Below, one piece after another: positions 43,469 to 51,250 of a stretch of DNA of 64,000 nucleotides. Numbering within the stretch: the first letter of the stretch is position 1; every line of letters starts with the position of its first letter. The position numbers were made by a program, and so were the translations under genes. Below the pieces are notes generated by a model. That model made no database searches and was not told the DNA's origin. It worked only from the letters and a program-made list of their open reading frames with translations. Source of the stretch: Lachnospiraceae bacterium (GTDB lineage: Bacteria; Bacillota; Clostridia; Lachnospirales; Lachnospiraceae); the NCBI GenBank assembly GCA_015057035.1, contig SVFC01000012.1, positions 1 to 64,000 on the forward strand, written 5' to 3'.

Positions 43469-44926
43469 TTATTCGCCTTGGTAGCGAACAGCCCATACGC
43501 TCTGATTGTCGCCAACGCCTGTGATACACATGGTTGGATTACCAACTTCATCGTTTAGCTGAACAATCACCCCATCATAAACAATCGAGTCTGTTGAAAT
43601 AATAATTCTACTATCATTTTCCAGCTTATAGGTCCCCACCAATTTGCTAGAAAGTGTCAAATCCGTGCTTTCTGCATTCTGATTCTTATATTTCACAATT
43701 CGACCATCTCTGGTAAATTCCACTTTGACTGGATGATGAATCTCATTTGAGATGTCCAACCCATGTTCAATCATGTAATAGGTGCCACACACCTCTGCTT
43801 CATGGTAATTCTTAGGGCAAAGCATCTCTCCTTCTGTAGCAAAAGGGCATACCGTAAGCCATCCATTAGCGGTTCTAAATAACTGATGGACACGAGGCTC
43901 ATGCATTTCCGAAGGAATATCAAAACGCTGATGGTATACAATGTACATTTTTCCATCTGCATCTTTCAGAACTGAGTTATGGCCTGGCGATTTGTAACCA
44001 TATTCCATACTTGGGAACACATAGTTTCCAAGTAATTTTAATCCGTATGGATCATGATGATTTACTCTGCGGAAAGTCTTGCCATACATATCCACATACG
44101 GACCATCCACCTTCTTGGAACGGAACATACGAATCTGGTATCCACCATCTCTTGCTAACCATCCAAAGGATACAAACAGATAATAATAATCTGCAACTTC
44201 ATCATATAAAATAAATGGACCTTCAATGGATTTGTGTCCACCACCTAATAACTTCTTGCCAAAATATGGGTCCACCTGGTTTTTCTTATCTTCTTCCGGA
44301 TGAATTGGAAGGCCAGTTTTTTCATCGATTTCCAACAGGAAAATACCACCCGACCAGGAGCCATAAACCATCCAGAGTCTTCCGTCTCTGTCTCTCACAA
44401 GGTTAGGATCAATACAGTTTGGCCAGCTTAAGTTATTATAGTGGCCATTTTTCTTAAGATATCGGGTGATGTCTGCGTCTTTTCCAATGACATCATATAG
44501 GTTTGTCTGATCTGCTGTGTCCGCATCAAATCCAGAACTAAGGATAGTTTTCACATAAGTATATGGGCCCTTTGCGTCGTCCGCCACTGCCATACAGATG
44601 CTGGACTTAATATAAGAGCCTGAAGTGCAAAAATACATTACGTATTTTTCTAAATATGGATTGTAAGACACGTCTGGTGCCCAAACCGCATAAGCTTTGC
44701 CGTTAAACTTGCCACAAAAAGCAAAAGCCTCCATTTTATCATCAAATAAATTAGAGAATAATGGATTCTCTGGTTTCACACCATCCGCAAACATCTCCCA
44801 GTAACGTAAGTCCTTGGAGGTCGCTGCTGTCATATGCGTTCCAAATATGTAATAACTTCCATCCTTATCCACAAACACTGCCGGATCGTGCACCGGAGTC
44901 AGACTGTGGAATCCACCCTTTTTCAT
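43469..44926 (-). CDS. GH43 family glycoside hydrolase, arabinan endo-1,5-alpha-L-arabinosidase-like
   Basis: A 485-residue five-bladed beta-propeller enzyme. The three catalytic acids are visible: Asp14 in VHDPAVF, Asp173 in CIDPNLV and Glu235 in SIEGPF. WAPDV at about 82-86 and YGSWSGGIFLLEI support the arabinanase-like branch. A C-terminal beta domain (about 340-485) follows. No signal peptide is seen, so it probably trims short arabino-oligosaccharides inside the cell. First gene of a two-gene operon, divergent from its likely regulator. Confidence 0.85.
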   Translation of the reverse strand: MKKGGFHSLTPVHDPAVFVDKDGSYYIFGTHMTAATSKDLRYWEMFADGVKPENPLFSNLFDDKMEAFAFCGKFNGKAYAVWAPDVSYNPYLEKYVMYFCTSGSYIKSSICMAVADDAKGPYTYVKTILSSGFDADTADQTNLYDVIGKDADITRYLKKNGHYNNLSWPNCIDPNLVRDRDGRLWMVYGSWSGGIFLLEIDEKTGLPIHPEEDKKNQVDPYFGKKLLGGGHKSIEGPFILYDEVADYYYLFVSFGWLARDGGYQIRMFRSKKVDGPYVDMYGKTFRRVNHHDPYGLKLLGNYVFPSMEYGYKSPGHNSVLKDADGKMYIVYHQRFDIPSEMHEPRVHQLFRTANGWLTVCPFATEGEMLCPKNYHEAEVCGTYYMIEHGLDISNEIHHPVKVEFTRDGRIVKYKNQNAESTDLTLSSKLVGTYKLENDSRIIISTDSIVYDGVIVQLNDEVGNPTMCITGVGDNQSVWAVRYQGE

Positions 44927-44962
44927 AATGTAACCCCTTTTTTCTTGTTAGAAATTTATCTT

Positions 44963-44973
44963 TTTATAAACTA
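44963..44973 (-). promoter_or_regulatory. candidate operator in GH43 leader
   Basis: The 11-bp sequence TTTATAAACTA (plus strand) lies at about +11 to +21 of the GH43 transcript. It is identical to the right half of the palindrome at the regulator's own start site. Position after the start point suggests repression. Confidence 0.55.
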
Positions 44974-44989
44974 TTTTAACTTTTATTAA

Positions 44990-45018
44990 ATTATACCCCC
45001 ACTTTGTTAATAATGCAA
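44990..45018 (-). promoter_or_regulatory. SigA promoter of GH43-GH27 operon
   Basis: On the minus strand, TTGCAT (45013-45018) and a perfect TATAAT (44990-44995) are 17 bp apart, about 65 bp before the GH43 ATG. Confidence 0.8.
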
Positions 45019-45083
45019 CAACTTTTGTCAGAAAATTGCCGATTTTTAAAGAAATATTTCCATTTTTAATTTGTTTAGATTTA

Positions 45084-45112
45084 TTGACTATCTACAAATT
45101 ATTTTCTATAAT
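45084..45112 (+). promoter_or_regulatory. SigA promoter of the ArsR-type regulator
   Basis: TTGACT (45084-45089) and a perfect TATAAT (45107-45112) with a 17-bp spacer, about 50 bp before the ATG. It is arranged back to back with the GH43 promoter. Confidence 0.85.
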
Positions 45113-45118
45113 GTTAAG

Positions 45119-45140
45119 TAGTTTAATTGTTTATAAACTA
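45119..45140 (+). promoter_or_regulatory. candidate autoregulatory operator, TAGTTTA-N8-TAAACTA
   Basis: A perfect 7-bp inverted repeat spans about +1 to +22 of the regulator transcript. Its right half, TTTATAAACTA, recurs in the GH43 leader. Confidence 0.6.
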
Positions 45141-45161
45141 AATTAAGGGGGAATCGACAAA

Positions 45162-46088
45162 ATGTTACACATTACGTCTCTTGCAGAGGGACTTGAGATA
45201 TTCAAAGCGTTAGGTTCTGAAGTTCGAATTGAAATCATCAACATCCTTTTGGAAAACAACAATATTAGTATGAATGAACTGGCTTCTCGCCTGAATATTA
45301 CCAATGGCGCGCTTACCAGTCATATCAAGAAATTAGAAAGCAGCGGTCTTATTACTACTTCCAGTGAATCTGCCGGACACGGCAACCAGAAAATCTGCTC
45401 TGTTCACTTAGACAAGATTTTGATTGACTTGGAAAAAGAAGAAGGCTACGCAAACGTATATAATACAGAGCTGGCAGTTGGTCACTATTCTAACTACAAC
45501 ATCTGCCCTACCTGCGGTCTTGCTTCTGCAAAACACTTAATCGGTGAAGTAGACGATGCTCGTTACTTCGAGCATCCAGATCGTTATAACGCAGAAATCC
45601 TTTGGTTCACCAAAGGTTATGTAGAATATGCGATTCCAAACTTTATTCCAGCTTCTCAGAAGATTACACAGATTACCATCTCTGCTGAGTTAAGTTCTGA
45701 AGCGCCAGGAATCAACAACGTATGGCCATCCGATATCAGTTTTTACATCAACGATACCTGTATCGGTGTTTGGACCTCTCCTGGAGACTTCGGCGACGTA
45801 AAAGGTCTCTTTACTCCAGACTGGTGGTATCCAAACTGGAATCAGTACGGATTGTTAAAACTTCTCGTTATTAACCAGAAGGGAACCTTCATCGATGGTC
45901 TTAAGATTTCAGACGTAACCATCGATAGCTTCCACTTAGACTTCCGCAGTGCTATCCGCTTCAAGATGGCAGTTGATGACGATGCAGCACATGTTGGTGG
46001 ACTTACAATCTTCGGTAAATCCTTCGGTAACTACGGACAGGATATCAAGGTAAGCATCAACTATGCACCTATTGATGAAGTAAATTAA
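45162..46088 (+). CDS. ArsR-type transcriptional regulator with large C-terminal sensor domain
   Basis: A 308-residue regulator, about three times the usual ArsR length. Residues about 8-90 form a winged helix (LGSEVRIEIINILL, then MNELASRLNITNGALTSHIKKLESSGLI). A short CPTCG motif follows near 119-123. Residues about 145-305 are a beta-rich domain (many Trp, Tyr and Asp) that looks like a carbohydrate-binding jelly roll, though that is inference. It is divergent from the GH43-GH27 operon and has a palindrome over its own start site, so it is probably a sugar-responsive repressor of that operon. AGGGGG precedes the ATG. Confidence 0.8.
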   Translation: MLHITSLAEGLEIFKALGSEVRIEIINILLENNNISMNELASRLNITNGALTSHIKKLESSGLITTSSESAGHGNQKICSVHLDKILIDLEKEEGYANVYNTELAVGHYSNYNICPTCGLASAKHLIGEVDDARYFEHPDRYNAEILWFTKGYVEYAIPNFIPASQKITQITISAELSSEAPGINNVWPSDISFYINDTCIGVWTSPGDFGDVKGLFTPDWWYPNWNQYGLLKLLVINQKGTFIDGLKISDVTIDSFHLDFRSAIRFKMAVDDDAAHVGGLTIFGKSFGNYGQDIKVSINYAPIDEVN

Positions 46089-46191
46089 TTTTTATTCATA
46101 TACTACGAAATAAGGTCTTATATATGTTATGTTTGCACACGCTCTCGCTCCTCAGCGAACGTAGCAGACACTAAATTCAAAGAAGCAAAAC

Positions 46192-46227
46192 AAAACACAC
46201 TCGTGCATGAATGCCGAGTGTGTTTTT
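46192..46227 (+). terminator. terminator of the ArsR-type regulator gene
   Basis: A 12-bp stem (46192-46203 with 46215-46226) and a T-run. It lies about 100 bp after the stop codon. The stretch 46089-46191 holds nothing recognisable. Confidence 0.85.
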
Positions 46228-46274
46228 CATTTCATATTGGTCGATTTTCTCTGACCAATTGTCTTTTCTTTCAT

Positions 46275-46525
46275 TTTCCTGGTATATATATAGACTTATT
46301 TCTATACACCCTAAAATTTTGTGTTTTCACAGCATTTCTGGCGCATAAATTTGTAAATGGGGGTATATATAAACCATCCATTACATACACCCGCACCTTT
46401 AAGAAAACAGTGGGTGTATACCATTTTTCCTCCTGCTCCACCCGCACTAGATCGAAAACAGTGTGAAAATGGGTTAATTCATAAATTTTTCCGGGTATAT
46501 ACACATTTTCATCCCCTTACACCCT
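46275..46525. repeat. intergenic repeat region with GGGTGTATA/TATATACCC motifs
   Basis: About 250 bp containing eight or so variants of TATACACCC and its complement in both orientations. It also has two exact copies of CACCCGCAC-N6-GAAAACAGTG whose starts (46388 and 46439) are 51 bp apart. A minus-strand frame (46271-46504, GTG start, AAGGGG nine bases upstream) spans it and would give a 77-residue protein with YIPGK at both ends. I regard the DNA repeats as better supported than the protein, but coding is not excluded. Confidence 0.5.
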
Positions 46526-46532
46526 ATCTCAA

Positions 46533-46585
46533 CAAAAAGAGCCTTGCAACATCCTGTGCACAAACACAAAATGCCACAAAGCTCT
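46533..46585 (-). terminator. terminator of the protease-Opp operon
   Basis: On the minus strand, a 9-bp stem AGAGCTTTG/CAAGGCTCT (one G-U pair) with a 30-nt loop is followed by TTTTTG. It starts 11 bp beyond the last gene. Confidence 0.65.
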
Positions 46586-46595
46586 CCACATCTGT

Positions 46596-46850
46596 TTACA
46601 TAATCAAAAATGCTAATGCTGCAATCCCGAATATCACACATAGGAATCCGATTACTACCAGCATTGGTTTGAACATCATCTTAACGGCTGACCAGTAGGT
46701 TTCCCAGATATCCTTGAAGGATGAGGTGGTTCCTGGTCCAAATTTTCCGAAGCCGCCTGATACGTTAGACATATCAGCGAAGCTTCTGCCGTCATCGATG
46801 TATGTAATCTTTTCTTTTTTCTTTTTGTCTTTCTTTTCTTCTGTTGCCAT
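46596..46850 (-). CDS. small membrane protein at the end of the Opp operon
   Basis: An 84-residue protein: a Lys/Glu-rich head (1-15), a Gly/Ser/Phe-rich middle (residues 25-50, including SGGFGKFGPG), then one or two membrane helices (about 58-83). The ATG at 46850 has GGAGG five bases upstream; two earlier ATGs overlap that site. Function unknown. Its place after oppF, on the same strand and before the terminator, suggests a role with the importer, perhaps as an accessory membrane subunit. Confidence 0.65.
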   Translation of the reverse strand: MATEEKKDKKKKEKITYIDDGRSFADMSNVSGGFGKFGPGTTSSFKDIWETYWSAVKMMFKPMLVVIGFLCVIFGIAALAFLIM

Positions 46851-46862
46851 CATTACCTCCAT

Positions 46863-46992
46863 GGACAGAAAATAAACTTCTCATCATAGAATTTCGCTTT
46901 GCGAAATTCTCCGCCTGCGACGAGTCGCTGAAAGCGACATATTTCCTTACCGGCGCAGTGCGATATATGTCATTGTCATTTATTGGTGGAGT
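46863..46992 (-). repeat. hairpin-dense intergenic segment between oppF and the small membrane gene
   Basis: Within 130 bp there is a 10-bp perfect hairpin with a 3-nt loop (46888-46897 with 46901-46910) and a 6-bp hairpin GTCGCT/AGCGAC (46924-46938). A GACATAT/ATATGTC pair encloses a G+C-richer loop up to about 46979. It resembles a REP-type intergenic element or a stabiliser/attenuator for the upstream transporter mRNA. Confidence 0.5.
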
Positions 46993-48003
46993 TTACTCTT
47001 CCAATAAGTGACATGCAGCGCAATGTCCATTGCCATAATCCTTATACTCTGGTGTTACTTCCTTACAGATGTCCTTAGCATATGGACAACGTGTGTGGAA
47101 ACGGCAACCCTTAGGTGGGTTGGCTGGTGAAGGAATATCGCCATTTAATACGATACGATTCATCTTCACATCTGGGTCTGGATATGGAATCGCAGAGAAT
47201 AATGCCTTTGTATATGGATGAAGTGGATTATCGAAGATCTCCTTCTTGTCACCAAATTCCACCATAGAACCTAAGTACATAACGCCAATCTTATCAGAGA
47301 TGAATTTAACTACTGATAAGTCATGGGAAATGAATACATAGGTAAGGTTCATTTCCTGCTGTAATCTCTTAAGCAAGTTGATAATCTGCGCCTGAATTGA
47401 TACGTCCAAAGCGGAGACTGGTTCGTCACAGATAACAAGCTTAGGATTTACAGATAATGCTCTTGCGATACAGATACGCTGTCTCTGTCCACCAGAGAAT
47501 TCGTGTGGGTATCTTTCGAAATAGTAATCACGAAGGCCACACTTATCCATCAGATCTAATACATAATCCTTCACTTCTGCCTTAGGTACAATGTTGTGTA
47601 CTTCTACTGGCTCTGAAAGGATTCCACCAACTGTATCTCTAGGTGGTAAGGATGAATATGGATCCTGGAAAATGATCTGCATCTGCTTACGAATGTCACG
47701 CATCTGGTTTGATTTCAGGTTTGTGATGTCCTGACCGTCAAAAATAATCTGACCGCCAGTTGGTTCGTGAAGTTTTAAGATGGTTCTACCAAGAGTCGTT
47801 TTGCCACATCCAGATTCTCCTACGATACCGAGAGTTTCACCTGGTTTTAATTTAAAGGATACATTATCTACTGCTACTAACTCCGAGGTAACTTTACCAG
47901 TAATTGTTTTCTTTAATGGGAAACATTTACGGATATTGCGAACCTCAAGAATTGCTTCTGGGTCAAATGGTGTGTCTTTTGAAATTATCTGTTCATTAGC
48001 CAT
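46993..48003 (-). CDS. oppF: oligopeptide ABC transporter ATP-binding protein OppF
   Basis: A 336-residue ATPase: Walker A GESGCGKTT, signature SGGQRQRI, Walker B VICDEPVSALD, and the C-terminal OppF/DppF region with cysteines (CRFHTRCPYAKDIC) that in this family can hold an iron-sulphur cluster. With OppD it drives peptide import. The start overlaps the oppD stop (TAATG). Confidence 0.95.
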   Translation of the reverse strand: MANEQIISKDTPFDPEAILEVRNIRKCFPLKKTITGKVTSELVAVDNVSFKLKPGETLGIVGESGCGKTTLGRTILKLHEPTGGQIIFDGQDITNLKSNQMRDIRKQMQIIFQDPYSSLPPRDTVGGILSEPVEVHNIVPKAEVKDYVLDLMDKCGLRDYYFERYPHEFSGGQRQRICIARALSVNPKLVICDEPVSALDVSIQAQIINLLKRLQQEMNLTYVFISHDLSVVKFISDKIGVMYLGSMVEFGDKKEIFDNPLHPYTKALFSAIPYPDPDVKMNRIVLNGDIPSPANPPKGCRFHTRCPYAKDICKEVTPEYKDYGNGHCAACHLLEE

Positions 48004-49151
48004 TATTTAAGACCCTCTTCGTACAAGTGACAGGATACAAAATGTGTTGGGCTTACCTGAATCATTTCAGGATAATCTCCAGAACATTTCGCTGTGCACT
48101 TTGCACATCTTTCTTTGAAATAACAGTAGTTTGGCATGTTGATAGGGTTTGGAACGTTACCAGGAATGTTGTAAAGTTCCTCACTATCAGAATCTAAAGT
48201 AGGTTTAGATTTCTGCAAGCCGATGGTGTATGGATGTAATGGATTGTGGAAAATCTCATCAACAGTACCTTTTTCAATCACACGACCAGCATACATTACT
48301 ACTACATAATCTGCCATCTCAGCGATGATTCCAAGGTCATGGGTAATCAACATGATAGAACCGTCAATCTTGTCCTTTAAGTCACGGAGCAGGTCAAGAA
48401 TCTGCGCCTGAATAGTAACGTCAAGGGCTGTTGTTGGTTCGTCTGCGATAATAAGTCTTGGGTCGCTGGCAAGAGCCATAGCGATCATAACACGCTGACG
48501 CATACCACCAGATAATTCGTGTGGGTAAGCACCATATACACGCTCTGGCATTGCAATACCTACGAGATTTAACATCTCGATAGATTTTGCTTTTGCTTCT
48601 TCTTTTGTTGCTTTTTCATTATTGATAAAGGTTACTTCATCCAACTGTTCCCCGATAGTGAAAATAGGATTTAAAGAAGTCATTGGCTCCTGGAAAATCA
48701 TAGCGATTTCACTACCACGGATTTTATGAATGTCACGCATTGGCATCTTAGCGATGTCAAAGGTCTTTTCTTTTGCTTTAAAACGAATTTCACCTGAGTA
48801 AATCTGTCCTGCAGGTCCCTGGATGAGACGCATAACAGACATACTGGTTACGGATTTGCCACAGCCAGATTCTCCTACGATTCCAACTGTCGCATGTTTT
48901 GGAATATCCATGGAAACGCCGTTTACCGCTTTTACAACACCCTGTTCTGTGAAGAAATAGGTGTGAAGATTATCAATCTCAAGGATGTTATCTTCGCTGT
49001 GCATCTCAGTCAGATATTCTGACTCATCAGCTTTACGGTTTTTGTAGGCTTCCAAACGTTTCATTACCTTAGCATTTTCCTTAGCAATGGCACGTATTTC
49101 TTTTCCAGACAGATAATTCCTACCGGATTTTTTCTTATCAAATAAACTCAT
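48003..49151 (-). CDS. oppD: oligopeptide ABC transporter ATP-binding protein OppD
   Basis: A 382-residue ATPase with an N-terminal basic extension of about 50 residues before the ABC domain. Walker A GESGCGKSV, signature LSGGMRQRV, Walker B LIIADEPTTALD, and a C-terminal cysteine-containing oligo_HPY region (CYFKERCAKCTAKC). Second ATPase of the Opp complex. Confidence 0.95.
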   Translation of the reverse strand: MSLFDKKKSGRNYLSGKEIRAIAKENAKVMKRLEAYKNRKADESEYLTEMHSEDNILEIDNLHTYFFTEQGVVKAVNGVSMDIPKHATVGIVGESGCGKSVTSMSVMRLIQGPAGQIYSGEIRFKAKEKTFDIAKMPMRDIHKIRGSEIAMIFQEPMTSLNPIFTIGEQLDEVTFINNEKATKEEAKAKSIEMLNLVGIAMPERVYGAYPHELSGGMRQRVMIAMALASDPRLIIADEPTTALDVTIQAQILDLLRDLKDKIDGSIMLITHDLGIIAEMADYVVVMYAGRVIEKGTVDEIFHNPLHPYTIGLQKSKPTLDSDSEELYNIPGNVPNPINMPNYCYFKERCAKCTAKCSGDYPEMIQVSPTHFVSCHLYEEGLK

Positions 49152-49154
49152 TGC

Positions 49155-50231
49155 TTATCTCCTTGCTTTCGGGTCAAGAGCATCTCGTAAACCATCACCA
49201 ATAAAGTTGAAGCCAAGTACCGCGATTACGATACATACACCAGCTGGAACCCATACGTTTAAGTGGTTCTGTAAAATGTCTTGATTTGTGGAAATAATGT
49301 TAATCATAGTTCCCCATGCAGCGTATGGTGCCTTAACACCAAGGTTTAAGTAAGAAAGGGTTGCTTCGTAAATAATCATACTACCTAAACTCAAACTCAT
49401 CTGCACGATTAACTGTGGCATAACATTAGGTACTAAGTGTTTGAAAATCTTTCTTGATGTGGAATATCCCATCGCTTCTGCCGCTACCATGTATTCCTGC
49501 TCACGAAGAGAAAGAATCTGTCCACGTACAAGACGTGCAGTACCAGGCCATGAGATGAAGGTCAGGTAAATCATCATCAAGTAAATACGATATTTTGCAT
49601 CAATATCTGATGCATCCAAAATAGTACTGATAATAAGCAGAATTGGAATACCTGGCAGACAGATAAGCACGTCACAAAGACGCATGATTACGTTATCAAT
49701 CCAGCCTCCGAAGTATCCTGCAATACCACCAAGGATTACACCAAAAATGGTAATTAAGAATACCGCCAAAAAGCTTACAATCAGTGAAATTCTACCACCA
49801 TACATAAGTCTTACGAAAATGTCGTAACCTTCGTTGTCCGTTCCCAAAATATGTTCTGCGGAAGGTGGTGCCAGGAAATTATCCTTTAAGGTTTTTTCTG
49901 TAGTCTGTCTTACGGTGTAAGTTACGCCGTTGACAGTGTATGTAGTCTCTGCGGTAGCATATTCTGTTTTGCCACTTTCGTCCAACTCGATTTCGCCCCA
50001 CTGGGTATATACCAGTGGTCCTACGAAACTGAACAGGAACAAACCGATTACCATGATAAGTCCAACGATACTCAGTTTAGAACGGAAAAATCTACGAACT
50101 ACCATCATAGTAGGAGACATTAAGCGTACATTTTTATCAAGAGGCACTTCTGTATCTTCTACAGTTTCCACAGCCGCTTCTGCTGTTTCTTCTACTACTT
50201 CAGAGCCAACTTTGTTTGTATTTTCTTCCAT
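49155..50231 (-). CDS. oppC: oligopeptide ABC transporter permease OppC
   Basis: A 358-residue permease with six membrane helices, an acidic cytoplasmic N-terminus (about 35 residues, Glu-rich) and an external loop insert (about 80-130) after the first helix. The EAA motif AAEAMGYSTSRKIFKHLVPN contacts the ATPases. It lies 3 bp before oppD and 11 bp after oppB. Confidence 0.94.
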   Translation of the reverse strand: MEENTNKVGSEVVEETAEAAVETVEDTEVPLDKNVRLMSPTMMVVRRFFRSKLSIVGLIMVIGLFLFSFVGPLVYTQWGEIELDESGKTEYATAETTYTVNGVTYTVRQTTEKTLKDNFLAPPSAEHILGTDNEGYDIFVRLMYGGRISLIVSFLAVFLITIFGVILGGIAGYFGGWIDNVIMRLCDVLICLPGIPILLIISTILDASDIDAKYRIYLMMIYLTFISWPGTARLVRGQILSLREQEYMVAAEAMGYSTSRKIFKHLVPNVMPQLIVQMSLSLGSMIIYEATLSYLNLGVKAPYAAWGTMINIISTNQDILQNHLNVWVPAGVCIVIAVLGFNFIGDGLRDALDPKARR

Positions 50232-50242
50232 AGCGCGCCTCC

Positions 50243-51235
50243 TTACTCTAATTTTACTCTAGGGTCTACGATACCGTACATAAGGTCGGCAAGAAGAACA
50301 CCTAATACACTAAGCAGAGCCAGGAACATGTTGTATCCCATGATAAATGGAATATCACCACGGTTCATTGCGTCCAAAGCGATATTACCGATACCAGGTA
50401 AGTCGAATACCTGCTCTGTGATGATTGCACCAGAGAACAGGGATGGAAGCAAGCCTGCCAATGAGGTTACTAATGGAATCAATGTATTACGGAAAGCGTG
50501 TTTGTTAATAACTACACTCTCCTTGCATCCCTTAGCACGAGCAGTACGAATATAGTCGGAGTTCATAACTTCCAGCATATTTGTTCTGGTCATTCTCATA
50601 CGAGCACCGATACTTAAAATAACGATGGTGAGAATTGGGATGAATACGTGTCTTGCATAGTCTGCAAGAAGTGCCATTCCAGATAATGATGTTGTAGCAT
50701 CTATGAGGCCTGAGGCTGGGAACCATCCCAGCTTCAGAGCCAAAAAGTCTTTTAACATGTTACCAAAGAAGAATGAAGGCAATGATAAACCAATCATAAC
50801 GAAAATGGTAACAATATAATCACGTAAACTGTACTGATGAGTTGCTGCAGTAATTCCAAGAGGAATTGCGATCATGAACTCAAAAATAGTTGCGATTAAG
50901 GAAATTGCAAAGGAAATTCCCATGTGCTGGAAAATAACATCTGCAACTGGAGCCGCATGTACAAAGCTGATACCTAAGTCAAAACGACAAAGAGCTAATA
51001 ACCAACTAACGTATCCAGATAAAATTCCAATAAAGCTATCATCGCCGAGTCCATACATCTTATACATGGCATCTACAGTTTCTTGACTAACTGTTGCCCC
51101 ACCCTGATTCATTGCATCGATTTTACTCTGAATAAAGTCAACCGGCATCAATCGGATAAGGAAATATATGATCATTGAAACACCCATCAGGATGAACAAC
51201 GACATTGCCAATCTTTTTAAAATATACTTAAACAT
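50243..51235 (-). CDS. oppB: oligopeptide ABC transporter permease OppB
   Basis: A 330-residue permease: N-terminal signature YILKRLAMSLFILMGVSMIIY, six membrane helices, and the EAA motif TARAKGCKESVVINKHAFRN. Pairs with OppC. Starts 15 bp after oppA. Confidence 0.94.
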   Translation of the reverse strand: MFKYILKRLAMSLFILMGVSMIIYFLIRLMPVDFIQSKIDAMNQGGATVSQETVDAMYKMYGLGDDSFIGILSGYVSWLLALCRFDLGISFVHAAPVADVIFQHMGISFAISLIATIFEFMIAIPLGITAATHQYSLRDYIVTIFVMIGLSLPSFFFGNMLKDFLALKLGWFPASGLIDATTSLSGMALLADYARHVFIPILTIVILSIGARMRMTRTNMLEVMNSDYIRTARAKGCKESVVINKHAFRNTLIPLVTSLAGLLPSLFSGAIITEQVFDLPGIGNIALDAMNRGDIPFIMGYNMFLALLSVLGVLLADLMYGIVDPRVKLE

Positions 51236-51250
51236 AAGTCACTCCGCCTT

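Noticed and set aside
46271-46504. 77-residue minus-strand protein with YIPGK at both ends
   Set aside because: It lies wholly in a repeat block whose motifs occur in both orientations, and it needs a GTG start. Kept only as a repeat region, though coding is not excluded.
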